DNA of 64,000 nt, from contig CALFCF010000046.1 of NCBI GenBank assembly GCA_937951345.1, forward strand, positions 1 through 64,000. The letters run 5' to 3'. The position numbers and the translations under genes were made by a program. The DNA comes from an uncultured Granulosicoccaceae bacterium (GTDB lineage Bacteria; Pseudomonadota; Gammaproteobacteria; Granulosicoccales; Granulosicoccaceae). The notes under the pieces are model-generated. The model worked only from the letters and a program-made list of their open reading frames with translations, had not been told where the DNA came from and searched no databases. Below, piece by piece: positions 7,548 to 16,442 of this stretch; the stretch's first letter is position 1; each line of letters begins with the position of its first letter.

Positions 7548-8114
7548 ATGAGTTCGACAAAAAACCGTATTTTGCAGGCAGCCAGAGCCGTTTTAATTAC
7601 GCAAGGTAGCGGTGGCTTTTCCATGCGTAAGGTTGCAGCTGAAGCCGCCATGGCTCTGGGTAACGTCCAATATCACTACAAGACTAAAGCCGATCTCCTG
7701 AGCGGGTTGATGCTCTGGTATGTGGCTGAGAATAGGCGTGCACTCGTGCAAGCGATGAATGAAGTGGGAGCAGGGAAGGAGGGGCTTCGAGCCTTTATCC
7801 ATTTCGTGCTGACGGATGAAGAAGACGGTGATGAAATCAAGTTGACTCTGGCGATAGTTGCCTGTGCCGAAGAGGAGGCATTAACTCATCAGTTCGCCGC
7901 GTTCTATGAAGAATTTTATGCGCTATTGGCTAATTTCCTGGGACGTATAGCTGGCAAACCGGTTGAGTCTACGGGTATTCAGACAGGCGCTTCTGTGCTC
8001 CTGACGATAATTAATGGCTATGGGATGGTGAGTCAGCAACTAGGGATCAATACGGCAGTGATGGCTGATGAACTGTCGGTGATGATCTGGGATAAGGTTT
8101 CTATAGCGGATTAA
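7548..8114 (+). CDS. TetR-family transcriptional regulator
   Basis: Predicted repressor of itself and of the divergent amine oxidase. The 188-residue protein has the TetR DNA-binding domain in its first 50 residues (TKNRILQAARAVLITQGSGG, then FSMRKVAAEAAMALGNVQYHYKTKADLL), followed by a helical ligand-binding domain. I start at the ATG at 7548; the ORF could reach 7473, but that would cover the promoter and operator region. The TetR domain normally lies right at the N-terminus, which fits this start. The ligand may be an amine or its aldehyde product; this is inferred from the neighbour only. Confidence 0.88.
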   Translation: MSSTKNRILQAARAVLITQGSGGFSMRKVAAEAAMALGNVQYHYKTKADLLSGLMLWYVAENRRALVQAMNEVGAGKEGLRAFIHFVLTDEEDGDEIKLTLAIVACAEEEALTHQFAAFYEEFYALLANFLGRIAGKPVESTGIQTGASVLLTIINGYGMVSQQLGINTAVMADELSVMIWDKVSIAD

Positions 8115-8321
8115 ACGCAAAGTCCCGCGTAGTGGCATGGAGTTCTGGTATTTGTTCTTCGATTTGCCTGAAATTGTTTCGCTAATATTCACTTAAATTG
8201 CTTATATTTGGATCTATATGCATTCAATAAGCTAGTTTATGATTACATATGAAATCATTATGTCAATCTATTTGTTGATTTTCTGGTATGATGGCTGCAT
8301 ACGTATTCATTAAACGATAAA

Positions 8322-8341
8322 ATGACTTTAATTACGGTCAT
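8322..8341 (+). promoter_or_regulatory. Possible operator of the second HipBA module
   Basis: ATGAC and GTCAT arms lie 10 bases apart (ATGACTTTAATTACGGTCAT), just upstream of the hipB-like ATG at 8356. The arms are short, and I see no strong promoter around them, so this is weaker than the site at 2.96 kb. Confidence 0.35.
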
Positions 8342-8355
8342 AAAGAGTAATCCAA

Positions 8356-8691
8356 ATGGCTGTAAATCGTCCGTATACCAAGACCACATTAGAAGCCGCC
8401 AGGCTACTAGGCCAACTCATCAAACTGTCCAGAAAGAAGCACCGTATGTCTGAGAGCGAACTGGCAGCGCGTGCTCACATCGCCAGAAGCACGGTGCAGA
8501 AAATTGAAAAGGGTGACCCTTCAATAAATATCGGGCTGGTGTTCGAAGCTGCCAATGTTGTTGGTGTGGCATTGTTCAATACAAATGACTCACATGACTT
8601 GAGGCGACACAACGACTTTCTGACCGATCAGTTGACTTTGCTTACTCGTAAATCCAAAAAGGATGACAGTGAACTCAAAGATGACTTCTGA
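8356..8691 (+). CDS. HipB-like antitoxin (Xre/HTH_3), second module
   Basis: Predicted antitoxin and autorepressor for the following HipA. It has 111 residues with a Cro/C1-type helix-turn-helix (LGQLIKLSRKKHRMSESELA, then ARAHIARSTVQKIEKGDPSI at about residues 15-55). The C-terminal tail is charged. Its end overlaps the hipA start by 11 bases when the kinase begins at 8681. The gene lies inside the segment bracketed by repeats B and C. It shares only the fold with the first HipB. Confidence 0.87.
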   Translation: MAVNRPYTKTTLEAARLLGQLIKLSRKKHRMSESELAARAHIARSTVQKIEKGDPSINIGLVFEAANVVGVALFNTNDSHDLRRHNDFLTDQLTLLTRKSKKDDSELKDDF

Positions 8692-9943
8692 AAAGGAAGC
8701 TTTCGTGTGGGTTTGGCTGCCAGGAACAGTTGAGCCAGTGGTAGCGGGAAGAATATCTAAGGCCAGAGGCCAGTACCTTTTTAACTATGGACAATCCTAC
8801 CTTGCATTGGAGGATGCTATTGCACTACATGAGGAAGAGCTACCACTACGATCCGGGATTATCCATTCATTGCCAGGATTAACCATTGCCGGCTGCTTAC
8901 GAGATGGCGCACCGGATGCCTGGGGGCGTCGTGTCCTGGTGAATCGATTGTCGAATGATCCAACTTATACTGGCGAACTGAATGAATCGGATCAGCTTTT
9001 GTTTATGCTCCATTCAGGGTCAAACCGTACTGGCTCATTAGATTTTCAAATCTCGGCAACACGATACATGCCGCGAGTAAATGACTCAGGCACGTTGCAA
9101 GAGTTACTCAGTTCTGCTGACCGAGTTGAAAATGGAGCGCAACTGAGTTTAAGTTTAGATGCTGCATTAATACATGGCACATCAATTGGAGGTGCGCGGC
9201 CCAAAGCACATATTATGGGGTTAGATAAGCAGTACGTCGCTAAATTTTCTTCTCAATCGGACACACGATCTATTGTAAAGGCTGAGTACGTTGCAATGCG
9301 ATTGGCACAGAAGGTTGGTCTGAGTGTCGCGCCTGTTGAATATAAGCGTGTAGGGAATAAAGATGTATTGCTAGTTGAAAGATTTGATCGGGAATACTTT
9401 GAAAATGGTTGGCAAAGGAAAAGCGTTTTATCTGCTTTAACATTGTTAAAGCTTGATGAGATGATGGGCCGATACGCCAGTTACGAGGATTTAGCAGAGC
9501 TGATTCGATTAAAATTTAAAGATCCAAAACAAACGCTTGCCGAATTGTTTGGTCGAATGGTTTTTAATGTTTTAGTTGGCAATACTGATGATCATGCTCG
9601 AAACCATACAGCCTTTTGGGACGGGGATAAGTTGAGCCTGACCCCAGCTTTTGATATCTGTCCTCAGAGCAGAGCCGGTGGGGAGGCATCGCAAGCCATG
9701 AGAATAGTAGGACAAAAAAATCTAAGCCGGTTGGATGTTTGTATGCAAAGCGTTGGTCAGTTTGGGCTGAAAGATAAGGTTGCCTTAGATGTTATTAAAC
9801 AACAAATACAAGTAATAAAAAATCAATGGAGTTTGGTTTGCGACGAGGCTGATATGAGCGTGGTTGATCGAAACTTTCTTTGGGGACGGCAGATTTTTAA
9901 TCCATTTTCGGTTGAGGGGTTTGAGGAGCTGGTTTCCAGGTAG
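8681..9943 (+). CDS. HipA-family serine/threonine kinase toxin, second module
   Basis: Predicted toxin kinase of the second HipBA pair; its target is unknown. The 420 residues include HGTSIGGARPKA (about 166-176), catalytic NTDDHARNH (301-309) and TPAFDICP (321-328), so the active site is complete. It belongs to the longer HipA subgroup that begins MTSEKEAFVWVWLPG; that is why I start at 8681 rather than at the in-frame ATG at 8663. Neither start has a strong ribosome site, consistent with translational coupling to the overlapping antitoxin gene. Repeat C begins at 9945, just past the stop. Confidence 0.9.
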   Translation: MTSEKEAFVWVWLPGTVEPVVAGRISKARGQYLFNYGQSYLALEDAIALHEEELPLRSGIIHSLPGLTIAGCLRDGAPDAWGRRVLVNRLSNDPTYTGELNESDQLLFMLHSGSNRTGSLDFQISATRYMPRVNDSGTLQELLSSADRVENGAQLSLSLDAALIHGTSIGGARPKAHIMGLDKQYVAKFSSQSDTRSIVKAEYVAMRLAQKVGLSVAPVEYKRVGNKDVLLVERFDREYFENGWQRKSVLSALTLLKLDEMMGRYASYEDLAELIRLKFKDPKQTLAELFGRMVFNVLVGNTDDHARNHTAFWDGDKLSLTPAFDICPQSRAGGEASQAMRIVGQKNLSRLDVCMQSVGQFGLKDKVALDVIKQQIQVIKNQWSLVCDEADMSVVDRNFLWGRQIFNPFSVEGFEELVSR

Positions 9944-9944
9944 G

Positions 9945-9985
9945 GTCTGATGAATGCGCGTCCCCCGTTAATTGGGTAGAGCCAC
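9945..9985. repeat. Direct repeat copy C, downstream flank of tRNA-Ile
   Basis: Matches 5790-5830 (copy B) at 36 of the first 39 bases. Together with the intact tRNA 3' end at 10012-10051 it forms the right boundary of the amine oxidase/TetR/HipBA segment. Confidence 0.7.
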
Positions 9986-10011
9986 TACGTGGATATAAAA
10001 CGTGTTGAGTG

Positions 10012-10346
10012 TGGTGGGCCCGGCAGGACTCGAACCTGCGACCAATGGATTCACTGTGTCCGAAGCTTTCGCAACGGAGTGGACTATCTCATCACCCGCA
10101 ATAAATTTAAACAGGCATTAATTGCTAGGGTGCGGGACGCTCTTGCCTGTTATTAAGAACACTTTAGTTCTCAGGTAGTCTCTGCACCTTCCAGAGGTGT
10201 ACCTCTGGCTTGGCTCAGGATTGCCATCAGCCCGATTTAACACGGCTGCTAAGGGTTTCCTGAATTCATCCCGTTCATTCTATATTTTTCAATATAGACG
10301 CACCATTTGATGAGTCCACTGCTCTAACCAACTGAGCTACAGGCCC
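10012..10346 (-). tRNA. ileX: tRNA-Ile(CAU), split by an intron
   Basis: Two exons, 10346-10310 (37 nt) and 10051-10012 (40 nt, CCA encoded), join to a normal 77-nt cloverleaf. The acceptor stem GGGCCTG pairs with the matching bases before CCA. The D arm (GCTCAGTTGGTTAGAGC), anticodon stem GTGGA/TCCAT with loop CTCATAA, and T arm (GCAGGTTCGAGTCCTGC) are all intact. The CAU anticodon in this sequence context marks the isoleucine tRNA that needs lysidine, not a methionine tRNA. The 258-nt intron interrupts the loop right after the anticodon. The gene lies next to rpoD, as ileX does in E. coli. Confidence 0.92.
10052..10309 (-). ncRNA. Group I intron in the tRNA-Ile anticodon loop
   Basis: A self-splicing ribozyme, probably subgroup IC3 like the Azoarcus tRNA-Ile(CAU) intron, inserted at the same kind of site. 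The 5' exon ends in CAU and the intron carries GUG at 10303-10301 as guide, giving the required U-G pair at the splice site. P2 is a CTATATT/AATATAG hairpin with a GAAA loop (10297-10280). The Q-like element lies at 10222-10207, a P6-type hairpin CCAGAGGT/ACCTCTGG at 10208-10191, the R element GGTGCAGAGACTACC at 10188-10174 and the S element GAGATAGTCC at 10090-10081. P3 can form from TTCAGG and CCTGAG. The last intron base is G. It has no ORF inside. It is longer than the roughly 205-nt Azoarcus intron because of extra sequence in the P8 region. Confidence 0.92.
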
Positions 10347-10438
10347 GATGCCGGTATTGTAGCTCACTATTCAATGCAAGTCTGGAATATTCAACCTTCG
10401 GAGCTTATGTGATTATGAAGTGATATATAATCTATTGT

Positions 10439-10807
10439 ATGAAGTGTCTAGTATGCGCAAAACAACTGACCGGAAGGCAAAAAAAATTCTGTTCCAGATC
10501 GTGCAAGAACTCTTGGGGTAACAACGTTCACCAAAATTACGTAGCCCAACAAGAGAGAGGGAGAACCAGAAAAATAGAACTTATTGAGCTATTTGGCGGG
10601 GCTTGTGCCGAGTGCGGTTACAAAAAAAATTATGCAGCACTGGAATTTCATCATGTAGATAGCAAAAGCAAGTCGTTTCAACTCGACTTGCGTTCGCTTT
10701 CCAATCGGAAATGGTCGTCTATCATCCGCGAATCACGTAAGTGCCGGCTATTGTGTTCCAATTGCCACGCTGAATTACACAATCCTGAGTGTAGACTTTA
10801 TTCGTAA
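10439..10807 (+). CDS. Small HNH endonuclease-like zinc protein
   Basis: Predicted DNA-cutting or DNA-binding protein of 122 residues. An N-terminal zinc ribbon has Cys3, Cys6, Cys18 and Cys22. The C-terminal half is an HNH-type beta-beta-alpha metal fold: CAECG (56-60), EFHHVD (69-74) and LLCSNCHAELH (104-114). It is basic between the two parts. It starts 92 bases from the 5' end of the intron-bearing tRNA and points away from it. A free-standing homing endonuclease helping the intron spread is possible; such nucleases sit beside group I introns in phages. It could equally be an unrelated HNH protein. No other gene shares its transcript. Confidence 0.75.
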   Translation: MKCLVCAKQLTGRQKKFCSRSCKNSWGNNVHQNYVAQQERGRTRKIELIELFGGACAECGYKKNYAALEFHHVDSKSKSFQLDLRSLSNRKWSSIIRESRKCRLLCSNCHAELHNPECRLYS

Positions 10808-10837
10808 TAAGCTCGCGGAGTGTTCGGTTTGAACAAA

Positions 10838-12661
10838 TTATTCTGCGTTGTCCAGAAAACTACGTAGCTGTTCCGAACGGGTCGGGTGGCGCAGCTTACG
10901 AAGTGCTTTGGCTTCTATCTGACGTATGCGTTCTCGAGTTACGTCAAACTGTTTACCGACTTCCTCAAGTGTATGGTCAGTATTCATATCGATACCAAAA
11001 CGCATACGCAGTACTTTTGCTTCGCGTGGTGTCAGGCTGGCAAGTACGTCGTGCGTTGTTTCACCCAGGCCCAGACCCGTGGCGGTATCAACAGGCGACA
11101 GGATATTGGCATCCTCAATAAAGTCACCGAGGTGTGAATCTTCATCATCACCAATGGGTGTTTCCATTGAAATAGGTTCTTTCGCTATTTTAAGCACCTT
11201 GCGAACTTTATCCTCTGGCATCTCCATTTTTTCCGCCAGCTCTTCCGGTGTGGCTTCGCGACCCATAACCTGAAGCATGTGTCGTGAGATACGATTGAGT
11301 TTGTTGATTGTCTCAATCATGTGCACTGGAATTCGGATAGTGCGGGCCTGATCGGCAATTGATCGAGTGATGGCCTGGCGAATCCACCAGGTGGCGTATG
11401 TTGAAAACTTGTAACCACGCCGGTATTCAAACTTATCAACGGCCTTCATCAAACCGATATTGCCTTCCTGAATAAGATCGAGGAATTGCAGTCCACGGTT
11501 CGTGTATTTCTTGGCGATTGAAATAACCAGTCGAAGGTTCGCCTCGACCATTTCTTTCTTGGCACGTCGCGCTTTGGCTTCACCGATCGATACTTTACGG
11601 TTGATTTCTTTTATCTCGTCAATCGGTAGTCTGCTGTCGGTTGCTATAGATGCTATGCGTTGCTGCAATAGCTGTATTTCACCTTCGCGCTCACGCAATT
11701 GTTTAACAAATGCAGCACGGCTTTTTAACAGTTTATCCAGCCACTCCGGATCACCTTCGCTACCCGGGAATGTGCCAAGGAATTTCTCACGCGGCATTTT
11801 GCAGTCACGTACACAGATGTCGCGTATCTGGCGTTCAAGTGTGCGGATGCGATCCACCTGTTCACGCAGGTTACCCACCATTTGAGCAACGAATTGCGGC
11901 GGATACTTGAACTCCAGAAAGATGTCCGACACCTTGACCATGATTTTCTTGGCCTTTTCGTCCTGCATGCCGCCGGCAGCAGTGATGGCCTTCATGGCTT
12001 TGTTGTATTCGCGCTTGAGCGCTGTAATGCGTTTTTTTACTTCAACAGGATCAGGGCCGGTATCAACCTGCTCTTCTTCGTCTGAGCTTTCGATCTTCTT
12101 GCCGTTTTCATCCACCGCCGGCGGGGGAGTAGCCACCCGAATTTCGTCGCTGGTTTCGCGGAAGTTGTTAATGACGTCAGACAGTCGTGCCTCATCAGCT
12201 TCAACAAGTGAATAACGGCGCAGCACTTCACTGACAGTTTCAGGGTAGGTGCCAAGCGCAGCCATGACCTGCAACAAACCGTCTTCAATTCGTTTGGCAA
12301 TTTCAATCTCGCCTTCACGGTTTAGCAGTTCCACCGTGCCCATCTCGCGCATGTACATACGCACAGGGTCAGTAGTGCGGCCGAATTCCCCGTCGACAGA
12401 GGCCAATACAGCGGCAGCTTCATCAGCGGCGTCTTCGTCGGTGTTGGTGCTGGAATCAGACAGGATCAGCGAATCTGTTTCCGGCGCGATCTCGCACACG
12501 GTGATTCCCATATCGTTGATCATCGCGATGATCTCTTCGACCTGCTCGGGGTCGACGATGCCTTCCGGGAGATGGTCGTTTACCTGGGCATAGGTCAGAA
12601 AGCTCTGCTCTTTACCCTTTGCGATGAGTTCTTTCAGGCTGGACTGCTGATTTTTATCCAT
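10838..12661 (-). CDS. rpoD: RNA polymerase primary sigma factor RpoD
   Basis: The housekeeping sigma-70 factor, which directs RNA polymerase to -35/-10 promoters. At 607 residues it is close to E. coli RpoD (613). Region 1.1 covers about residues 1-80, region 1.2 follows ([21 protein letters not shown]), then the long non-conserved region. Region 2 contains [20 protein letters not shown] and [20 protein letters not shown] (about 395-440), and region 4 has the helix-turn-helix [20 protein letters not shown] near the C-terminus. The ATG start gives [19 protein letters not shown], as in relatives. No dnaG is seen upstream; the gene is divergent from transketolase instead. The tRNA-Ile gene lies downstream on the same strand. 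Confidence 0.98.
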   Translation of the reverse strand: MDKNQQSSLKELIAKGKEQSFLTYAQVNDHLPEGIVDPEQVEEIIAMINDMGITVCEIAPETDSLILSDSSTNTDEDAADEAAAVLASVDGEFGRTTDPVRMYMREMGTVELLNREGEIEIAKRIEDGLLQVMAALGTYPETVSEVLRRYSLVEADEARLSDVINNFRETSDEIRVATPPPAVDENGKKIESSDEEEQVDTGPDPVEVKKRITALKREYNKAMKAITAAGGMQDEKAKKIMVKVSDIFLEFKYPPQFVAQMVGNLREQVDRIRTLERQIRDICVRDCKMPREKFLGTFPGSEGDPEWLDKLLKSRAAFVKQLREREGEIQLLQQRIASIATDSRLPIDEIKEINRKVSIGEAKARRAKKEMVEANLRLVISIAKKYTNRGLQFLDLIQEGNIGLMKAVDKFEYRRGYKFSTYATWWIRQAITRSIADQARTIRIPVHMIETINKLNRISRHMLQVMGREATPEELAEKMEMPEDKVRKVLKIAKEPISMETPIGDDEDSHLGDFIEDANILSPVDTATGLGLGETTHDVLASLTPREAKVLRMRFGIDMNTDHTLEEVGKQFDVTRERIRQIEAKALRKLRHPTRSEQLRSFLDNAE

Positions 12662-13276
12662 TATTCAAACCCTGATATTGCTGAAGCCAAAATCCCCGAT
12701 ACCCGAGTGCCGGAGGTTTTTGTACAGATGGCTCTTATTTAACGGCTTTCGTGCCCAAGCTGTAACCCATTATTCAGGGTCCGGCGGGGGAGCCAGGCGA
12801 GGCGGATTCCCCGGCTACTTATATATTGGCGAACCCCTAATTATACACGAATTCTGTAGAACTGGTTGTGTTTTTGTGCATCATTTCGCATGCTACCAGC
12901 AGGCTACCGGGGTTTTGCTGATCATTTCCCGTTGTGGCTAACCGGATCTTGCGTTGTTGCCAGCGATGCCTCATGCGGTTGTTCAGCACTGGTGGCGATC
13001 GTAGCCGGTGCCCTGCTGGTTTGGCCCCACCAGCGACGACCGCTTGATACTCGAAAACACCTGCCACCCGCCACGGGCGACATCTGTGTCGCGCACTTGT
13101 AGCGTTTGTTCCGCGTATGGGTAGCGTAAGGAAGCCAGCTGAGACAAAATAGGCACTTGCCTGAAGGTCTGGTCAAAATGTCGCCATTTCAAGACCCGCA
13201 GCCATCCCGATAATATTAATTTCGTCACTGCGTTTCCGTGCCGGGCAGACTTCGCCCGCAGCCTTTTTTATGCCTC
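12662..13276. other. Divergent intergenic region between rpoD and tkt
   Basis: About 600 bases with short overlapping ORFs on both strands that disagree with one another and match nothing, so I call no gene. It must hold the rpoD and tkt promoters. The only structured element I can point to is the small hairpin just before tkt. Confidence 0.5.
13242..13269 (+). terminator. Possible attenuator hairpin just before tkt
   Basis: CGGGC (13242-13246) pairs with GCCCG (13254-13258), followed shortly by a run of six T (13264-13269). The U-run ends only 7 bases before the tkt ATG, where a ribosome site should be, and no GGAG-like sequence is visible there. The stem is only 5 bp. Confidence 0.3.
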
Positions 13277-15268
13277 ATGAAATCTGATCGACAAGAACTC
13301 GCCAATGCCATTCGCGCGCTCAGCATGGATGCAGTACAACGCGCCAATAGCGGACACCCCGGTGCACCGATGGGCATGGCAGATATGGCCGAGGTTCTGT
13401 GGAATGATTTCCTGCAGCACAACCCGGCCAATCCGACCTGGTTCAACAGAGACCGATTTGTTCTCTCCAACGGTCATGCCTCTATGCTGGTATACGCACT
13501 GTTGCACTTGTCGGGTTACGACTTGCCGATAGAGCAGCTTAAAGCGTTTCGCCAGCTGCATTCCAAGACTCCTGGTCACCCTGAAAACGGCATAACCCCC
13601 GGCGTGGAAACCACAACAGGTCCGTTGGGGCAGGGGCTTGCTAATGCTGTTGGTATGGCGATCGCTGAAAAAACCTTGGCAGCGCAATTCAACCGGGACG
13701 GATTCAACGTTGTTGACCACCATACCTACGCCATCGTCGGTGATGGTTGTCTGATGGAGGGCATTTCCCATGAAGTCTGCTCTCTGGCCGGGTGTCTTGG
13801 ACTCGGCAAACTGATCGTGCTCTACGACGACAACGGTATTTCTATCGATGGCCGAGTTGATGGATGGTTTGCCGACGATACCGCGAGTCGTTTTGGTGCT
13901 TACGGTTGGCATGTCGAAAAAGCGGTGGACGGACATGATCCAGGCGCAGTTGCTGCCGCGTTGACTGCGGCGCGTGATGAAACTGATCGTCCTTCGTTAA
14001 TTTGCTGTCGCACGGTGATCGGCAAAGGCTCACCTAATAAGGGTGACAGCGCCTCCAGCCACGGCTCGCCACTCGGTGATGATGAAATCTCACTGGTCAG
14101 ACAGACCATTGGTTGGCTGCATCCTCCGTTCGAGATTCCCGAACATGTGTACAGCAGCTGGAATGCTGTTGACGTCGGTAAACAGCTTGAATCGACTTGG
14201 CAATCACGATTCGATGACTACAGTGCGACTCATCCGTCACTGGCCGCAGAGCTTACCCGGCGTATGAACGGCGCATTGCCGCAGGATTGGGACGCAACGA
14301 CAGCGGCGTTTATCGATGCCTGCGTCAAATCAACTGACAAAGTCGCCACCCGTAAATCATCGCAATTGGCGCTCGATGCTTACGGTCCGATTCTGCCGGA
14401 ATTGATTGGTGGCTCCGCAGATCTCGCCGGTTCCAACAACACTATCTGGAGTGACAGTGTTGGCATTCAGGATGAAGCCTCGGGCAATTACATCTATTAC
14501 GGTGTGCGTGAGTTCGGCATGGCTGCGATACAAAATGGTATAGCGTTGCATGGCGGGTTCCGTCCTTACGCGGCAACGTTTTTGGTGTTTTCGGAATACG
14601 CACGTAACGCGTTACGGATGGCGGCGTTAATGAAATGCCATGGCACGTTTGTATTTACCCATGATTCGATTGGCCTTGGTGAGGACGGACCAACACATCA
14701 ACCGGTCGAACAACTGGCAACGCTTCGAATGATACCGAACATGTCTCTGTGGCGACCGTGTGACTCCACCGAAACTGCTGTTGCCTGGAAAGCAGCGCTG
14801 GAAAGGCAGAATGGCCCGACCAGTCTGGTTTTTTCGCGTCAGGGGTTACAACCGCAACAGCGAAACGCTGATCAGGTGGCTGCAATTGCCAGGGGGGGCT
14901 ATGTGCTTTCAGATTCTGATACCACACCGCAAGTGATCATCATTGCAACCGGTTCTGAAGTGCAACTTGCGATGGATGTAAAAACCGTTCTTGCAGACGA
15001 GATAGCCGTACGTGTTGTATCGATGCCATCGACAGATGTATTTGATGCGCAGGATCAGTCTTACCGAGATGCTGTTTTACCTGCATCTGTGTCGTTGCGT
15101 GTTGTCATTGAGGCGGGCGTGGGCGATGGCTGGTATCGCTACTGTGGGATTGACGGTCTTGTCGTGTGTATGAACAGTTTTGGCGAGTCTGCACCGGCAG
15201 CTGATTTATTTGACCACTTTGGATTTACCGTGGACGCCATTGTCGACAAAGTTAAAGCGCGTTTGTAA
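13277..15268 (+). CDS. tkt: Transketolase
   Basis: Thiamine-diphosphate enzyme that moves two-carbon units between sugar phosphates in the pentose phosphate pathway. It is 663 residues, the same length as E. coli TktA. The N-terminus is [20 protein letters not shown], then [21 protein letters not shown], with catalytic His in SGHPG and in LSNGHAS. The ThDP motif [20 protein letters not shown] and the later [20 protein letters not shown] are intact. I start at 13277 because family members begin close to [11 protein letters not shown]; a GTG at 13238 would add 13 residues. It is followed by gap and pgk in the same direction, as in many gammaproteobacteria. Confidence 0.97.
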   Translation: MKSDRQELANAIRALSMDAVQRANSGHPGAPMGMADMAEVLWNDFLQHNPANPTWFNRDRFVLSNGHASMLVYALLHLSGYDLPIEQLKAFRQLHSKTPGHPENGITPGVETTTGPLGQGLANAVGMAIAEKTLAAQFNRDGFNVVDHHTYAIVGDGCLMEGISHEVCSLAGCLGLGKLIVLYDDNGISIDGRVDGWFADDTASRFGAYGWHVEKAVDGHDPGAVAAALTAARDETDRPSLICCRTVIGKGSPNKGDSASSHGSPLGDDEISLVRQTIGWLHPPFEIPEHVYSSWNAVDVGKQLESTWQSRFDDYSATHPSLAAELTRRMNGALPQDWDATTAAFIDACVKSTDKVATRKSSQLALDAYGPILPELIGGSADLAGSNNTIWSDSVGIQDEASGNYIYYGVREFGMAAIQNGIALHGGFRPYAATFLVFSEYARNALRMAALMKCHGTFVFTHDSIGLGEDGPTHQPVEQLATLRMIPNMSLWRPCDSTETAVAWKAALERQNGPTSLVFSRQGLQPQQRNADQVAAIARGGYVLSDSDTTPQVIIIATGSEVQLAMDVKTVLADEIAVRVVSMPSTDVFDAQDQSYRDAVLPASVSLRVVIEAGVGDGWYRYCGIDGLVVCMNSFGESAPAADLFDHFGFTVDAIVDKVKARL

Positions 15269-15387
15269 GTCAACTGTTAGCGATTTCTGTCTTCAGGAAT
15301 CGCCATAGTTTTATCTCGCCAGTATTGCTCTTGACGGTTTCTTTCCAGAGCTAGTACGGGTTCTTCAACTCCGCAGAGGAAAGTCAT

Positions 15388-16389
15388 TTGGCTATAAAAG
15401 TTGCCATAAACGGATTTGGCCGTATCGGTCGTAATGTGCTTCGTGCGATGTTTGAGCAGGGCTTAAAGCACGAGTTTGATGTGGTGGCTATCAACGATCT
15501 GGGTGATGCCGAAACCAACGCGCATCTTCTGCAATACGACACGGTTCACGGCACGTTTGCTGAAACTGTATCGATTGACGGTGAGCATTTAATCGTTGGT
15601 GATGACAGGTTCGCCGTGTACGCAGAGCGCGATCCATCAGTGCTTCCGTGGAAGGATCTTGGCGTGGATGTGGTGCTTGAATGTACCGGAAAATTTCGTA
15701 CCGCCGAGAAAGCACAGGCTCACCTCGATGCGGGTGCTGCTAAAGTTCTGATATCCGCACCGGGCGGGCCGGACATTGATGCTACGGTCGTTTACGGTGT
15801 CAATGAATCTGTGCTTGAACCGGGACATCGTATTGTTTCAAATGCATCGTGTACCACCAATTGTCTGGCACCGCTGGCAAAAGTGTTGAACGACCACATT
15901 GGTATTGAGTCCGGTTTAATGACAACGATTCATGCTTACACTAATGGCCAGCGGTTATCTGACAGTTACCATAAAGACTTGCGACGCGCACGCGCTGCGG
16001 CTATGTCAATGATTCCTACAACAACAGGCGCTGCCCGTGCTGTAGCTCTGGTATTACCTGAACTTGACGGCAAGCTTGATGGGTTTGCGGTTCGTGTGCC
16101 TACCATTAACGTGTCAATGGTTGATCTCACGTTCCGCCCGGGTCAGGCGACAAGCGTTGATGCGGTCAACGCACTATTAAAAGAAAAAGCTGACGGTAAG
16201 ATTCTGGCCTACACCGATAAGCCGTTGGTCTCCACCGACTTTAACCATACTTCTGCTTCATCGACAGTCGATTCGCTGATGACTCGGGTGGTTGACGGCG
16301 GGCTCGTCAAAGTGTGCGCGTGGTATGACAATGAGTGGGGTTTTTCTTGCAGGATGCTCGATACTGCAAAAGCACTGGTTGCTGCATAA
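15388..16389 (+). CDS. gap: Glyceraldehyde-3-phosphate dehydrogenase
   Basis: Oxidises glyceraldehyde 3-phosphate to 1,3-bisphosphoglycerate with NAD(P). At 333 residues it has the normal length. It has the Rossmann start [20 protein letters not shown], the catalytic Cys155 in [12 protein letters not shown], and the partner His in TIHAYTNGQ. The [11 protein letters not shown] motif lies near the C-terminus. The start codon is TTG, with AGAGGAAAG just upstream; no ATG would give the normal N-terminus. Gammaproteobacteria often carry epd (erythrose-4-phosphate dehydrogenase) at this place. The AYTNGQ and [12 protein letters not shown] motifs point to true GAPDH here. Confidence 0.95.
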   Translation: MAIKVAINGFGRIGRNVLRAMFEQGLKHEFDVVAINDLGDAETNAHLLQYDTVHGTFAETVSIDGEHLIVGDDRFAVYAERDPSVLPWKDLGVDVVLECTGKFRTAEKAQAHLDAGAAKVLISAPGGPDIDATVVYGVNESVLEPGHRIVSNASCTTNCLAPLAKVLNDHIGIESGLMTTIHAYTNGQRLSDSYHKDLRRARAAAMSMIPTTTGAARAVALVLPELDGKLDGFAVRVPTINVSMVDLTFRPGQATSVDAVNALLKEKADGKILAYTDKPLVSTDFNHTSASSTVDSLMTRVVDGGLVKVCAWYDNEWGFSCRMLDTAKALVAA

Positions 16390-16442
16390 TGTTTGCTTAC
16401 CTTTATGCTGGATAAGATCAGTTACCGTGACACTGGAATAGC

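Noticed and set aside
10012-10346. tRNA-Met(CAU) instead of tRNA-Ile(CAU)
   Set aside because: The spliced body resembles ileX-type tRNA, and the position beside rpoD matches ileX in E. coli. An elongator tRNA-Met cannot be excluded without a lysidine-determinant check, but it is less likely.
12678-13228. Several 75-90 codon ORFs between rpoD and tkt
   Set aside because: They overlap on both strands, share no family pattern and lack ribosome sites.
15388-16389. Erythrose-4-phosphate dehydrogenase (epd)
   Set aside because: The AYTNGQ and [11 protein letters not shown] motifs are those of GAPDH, not of Epd.
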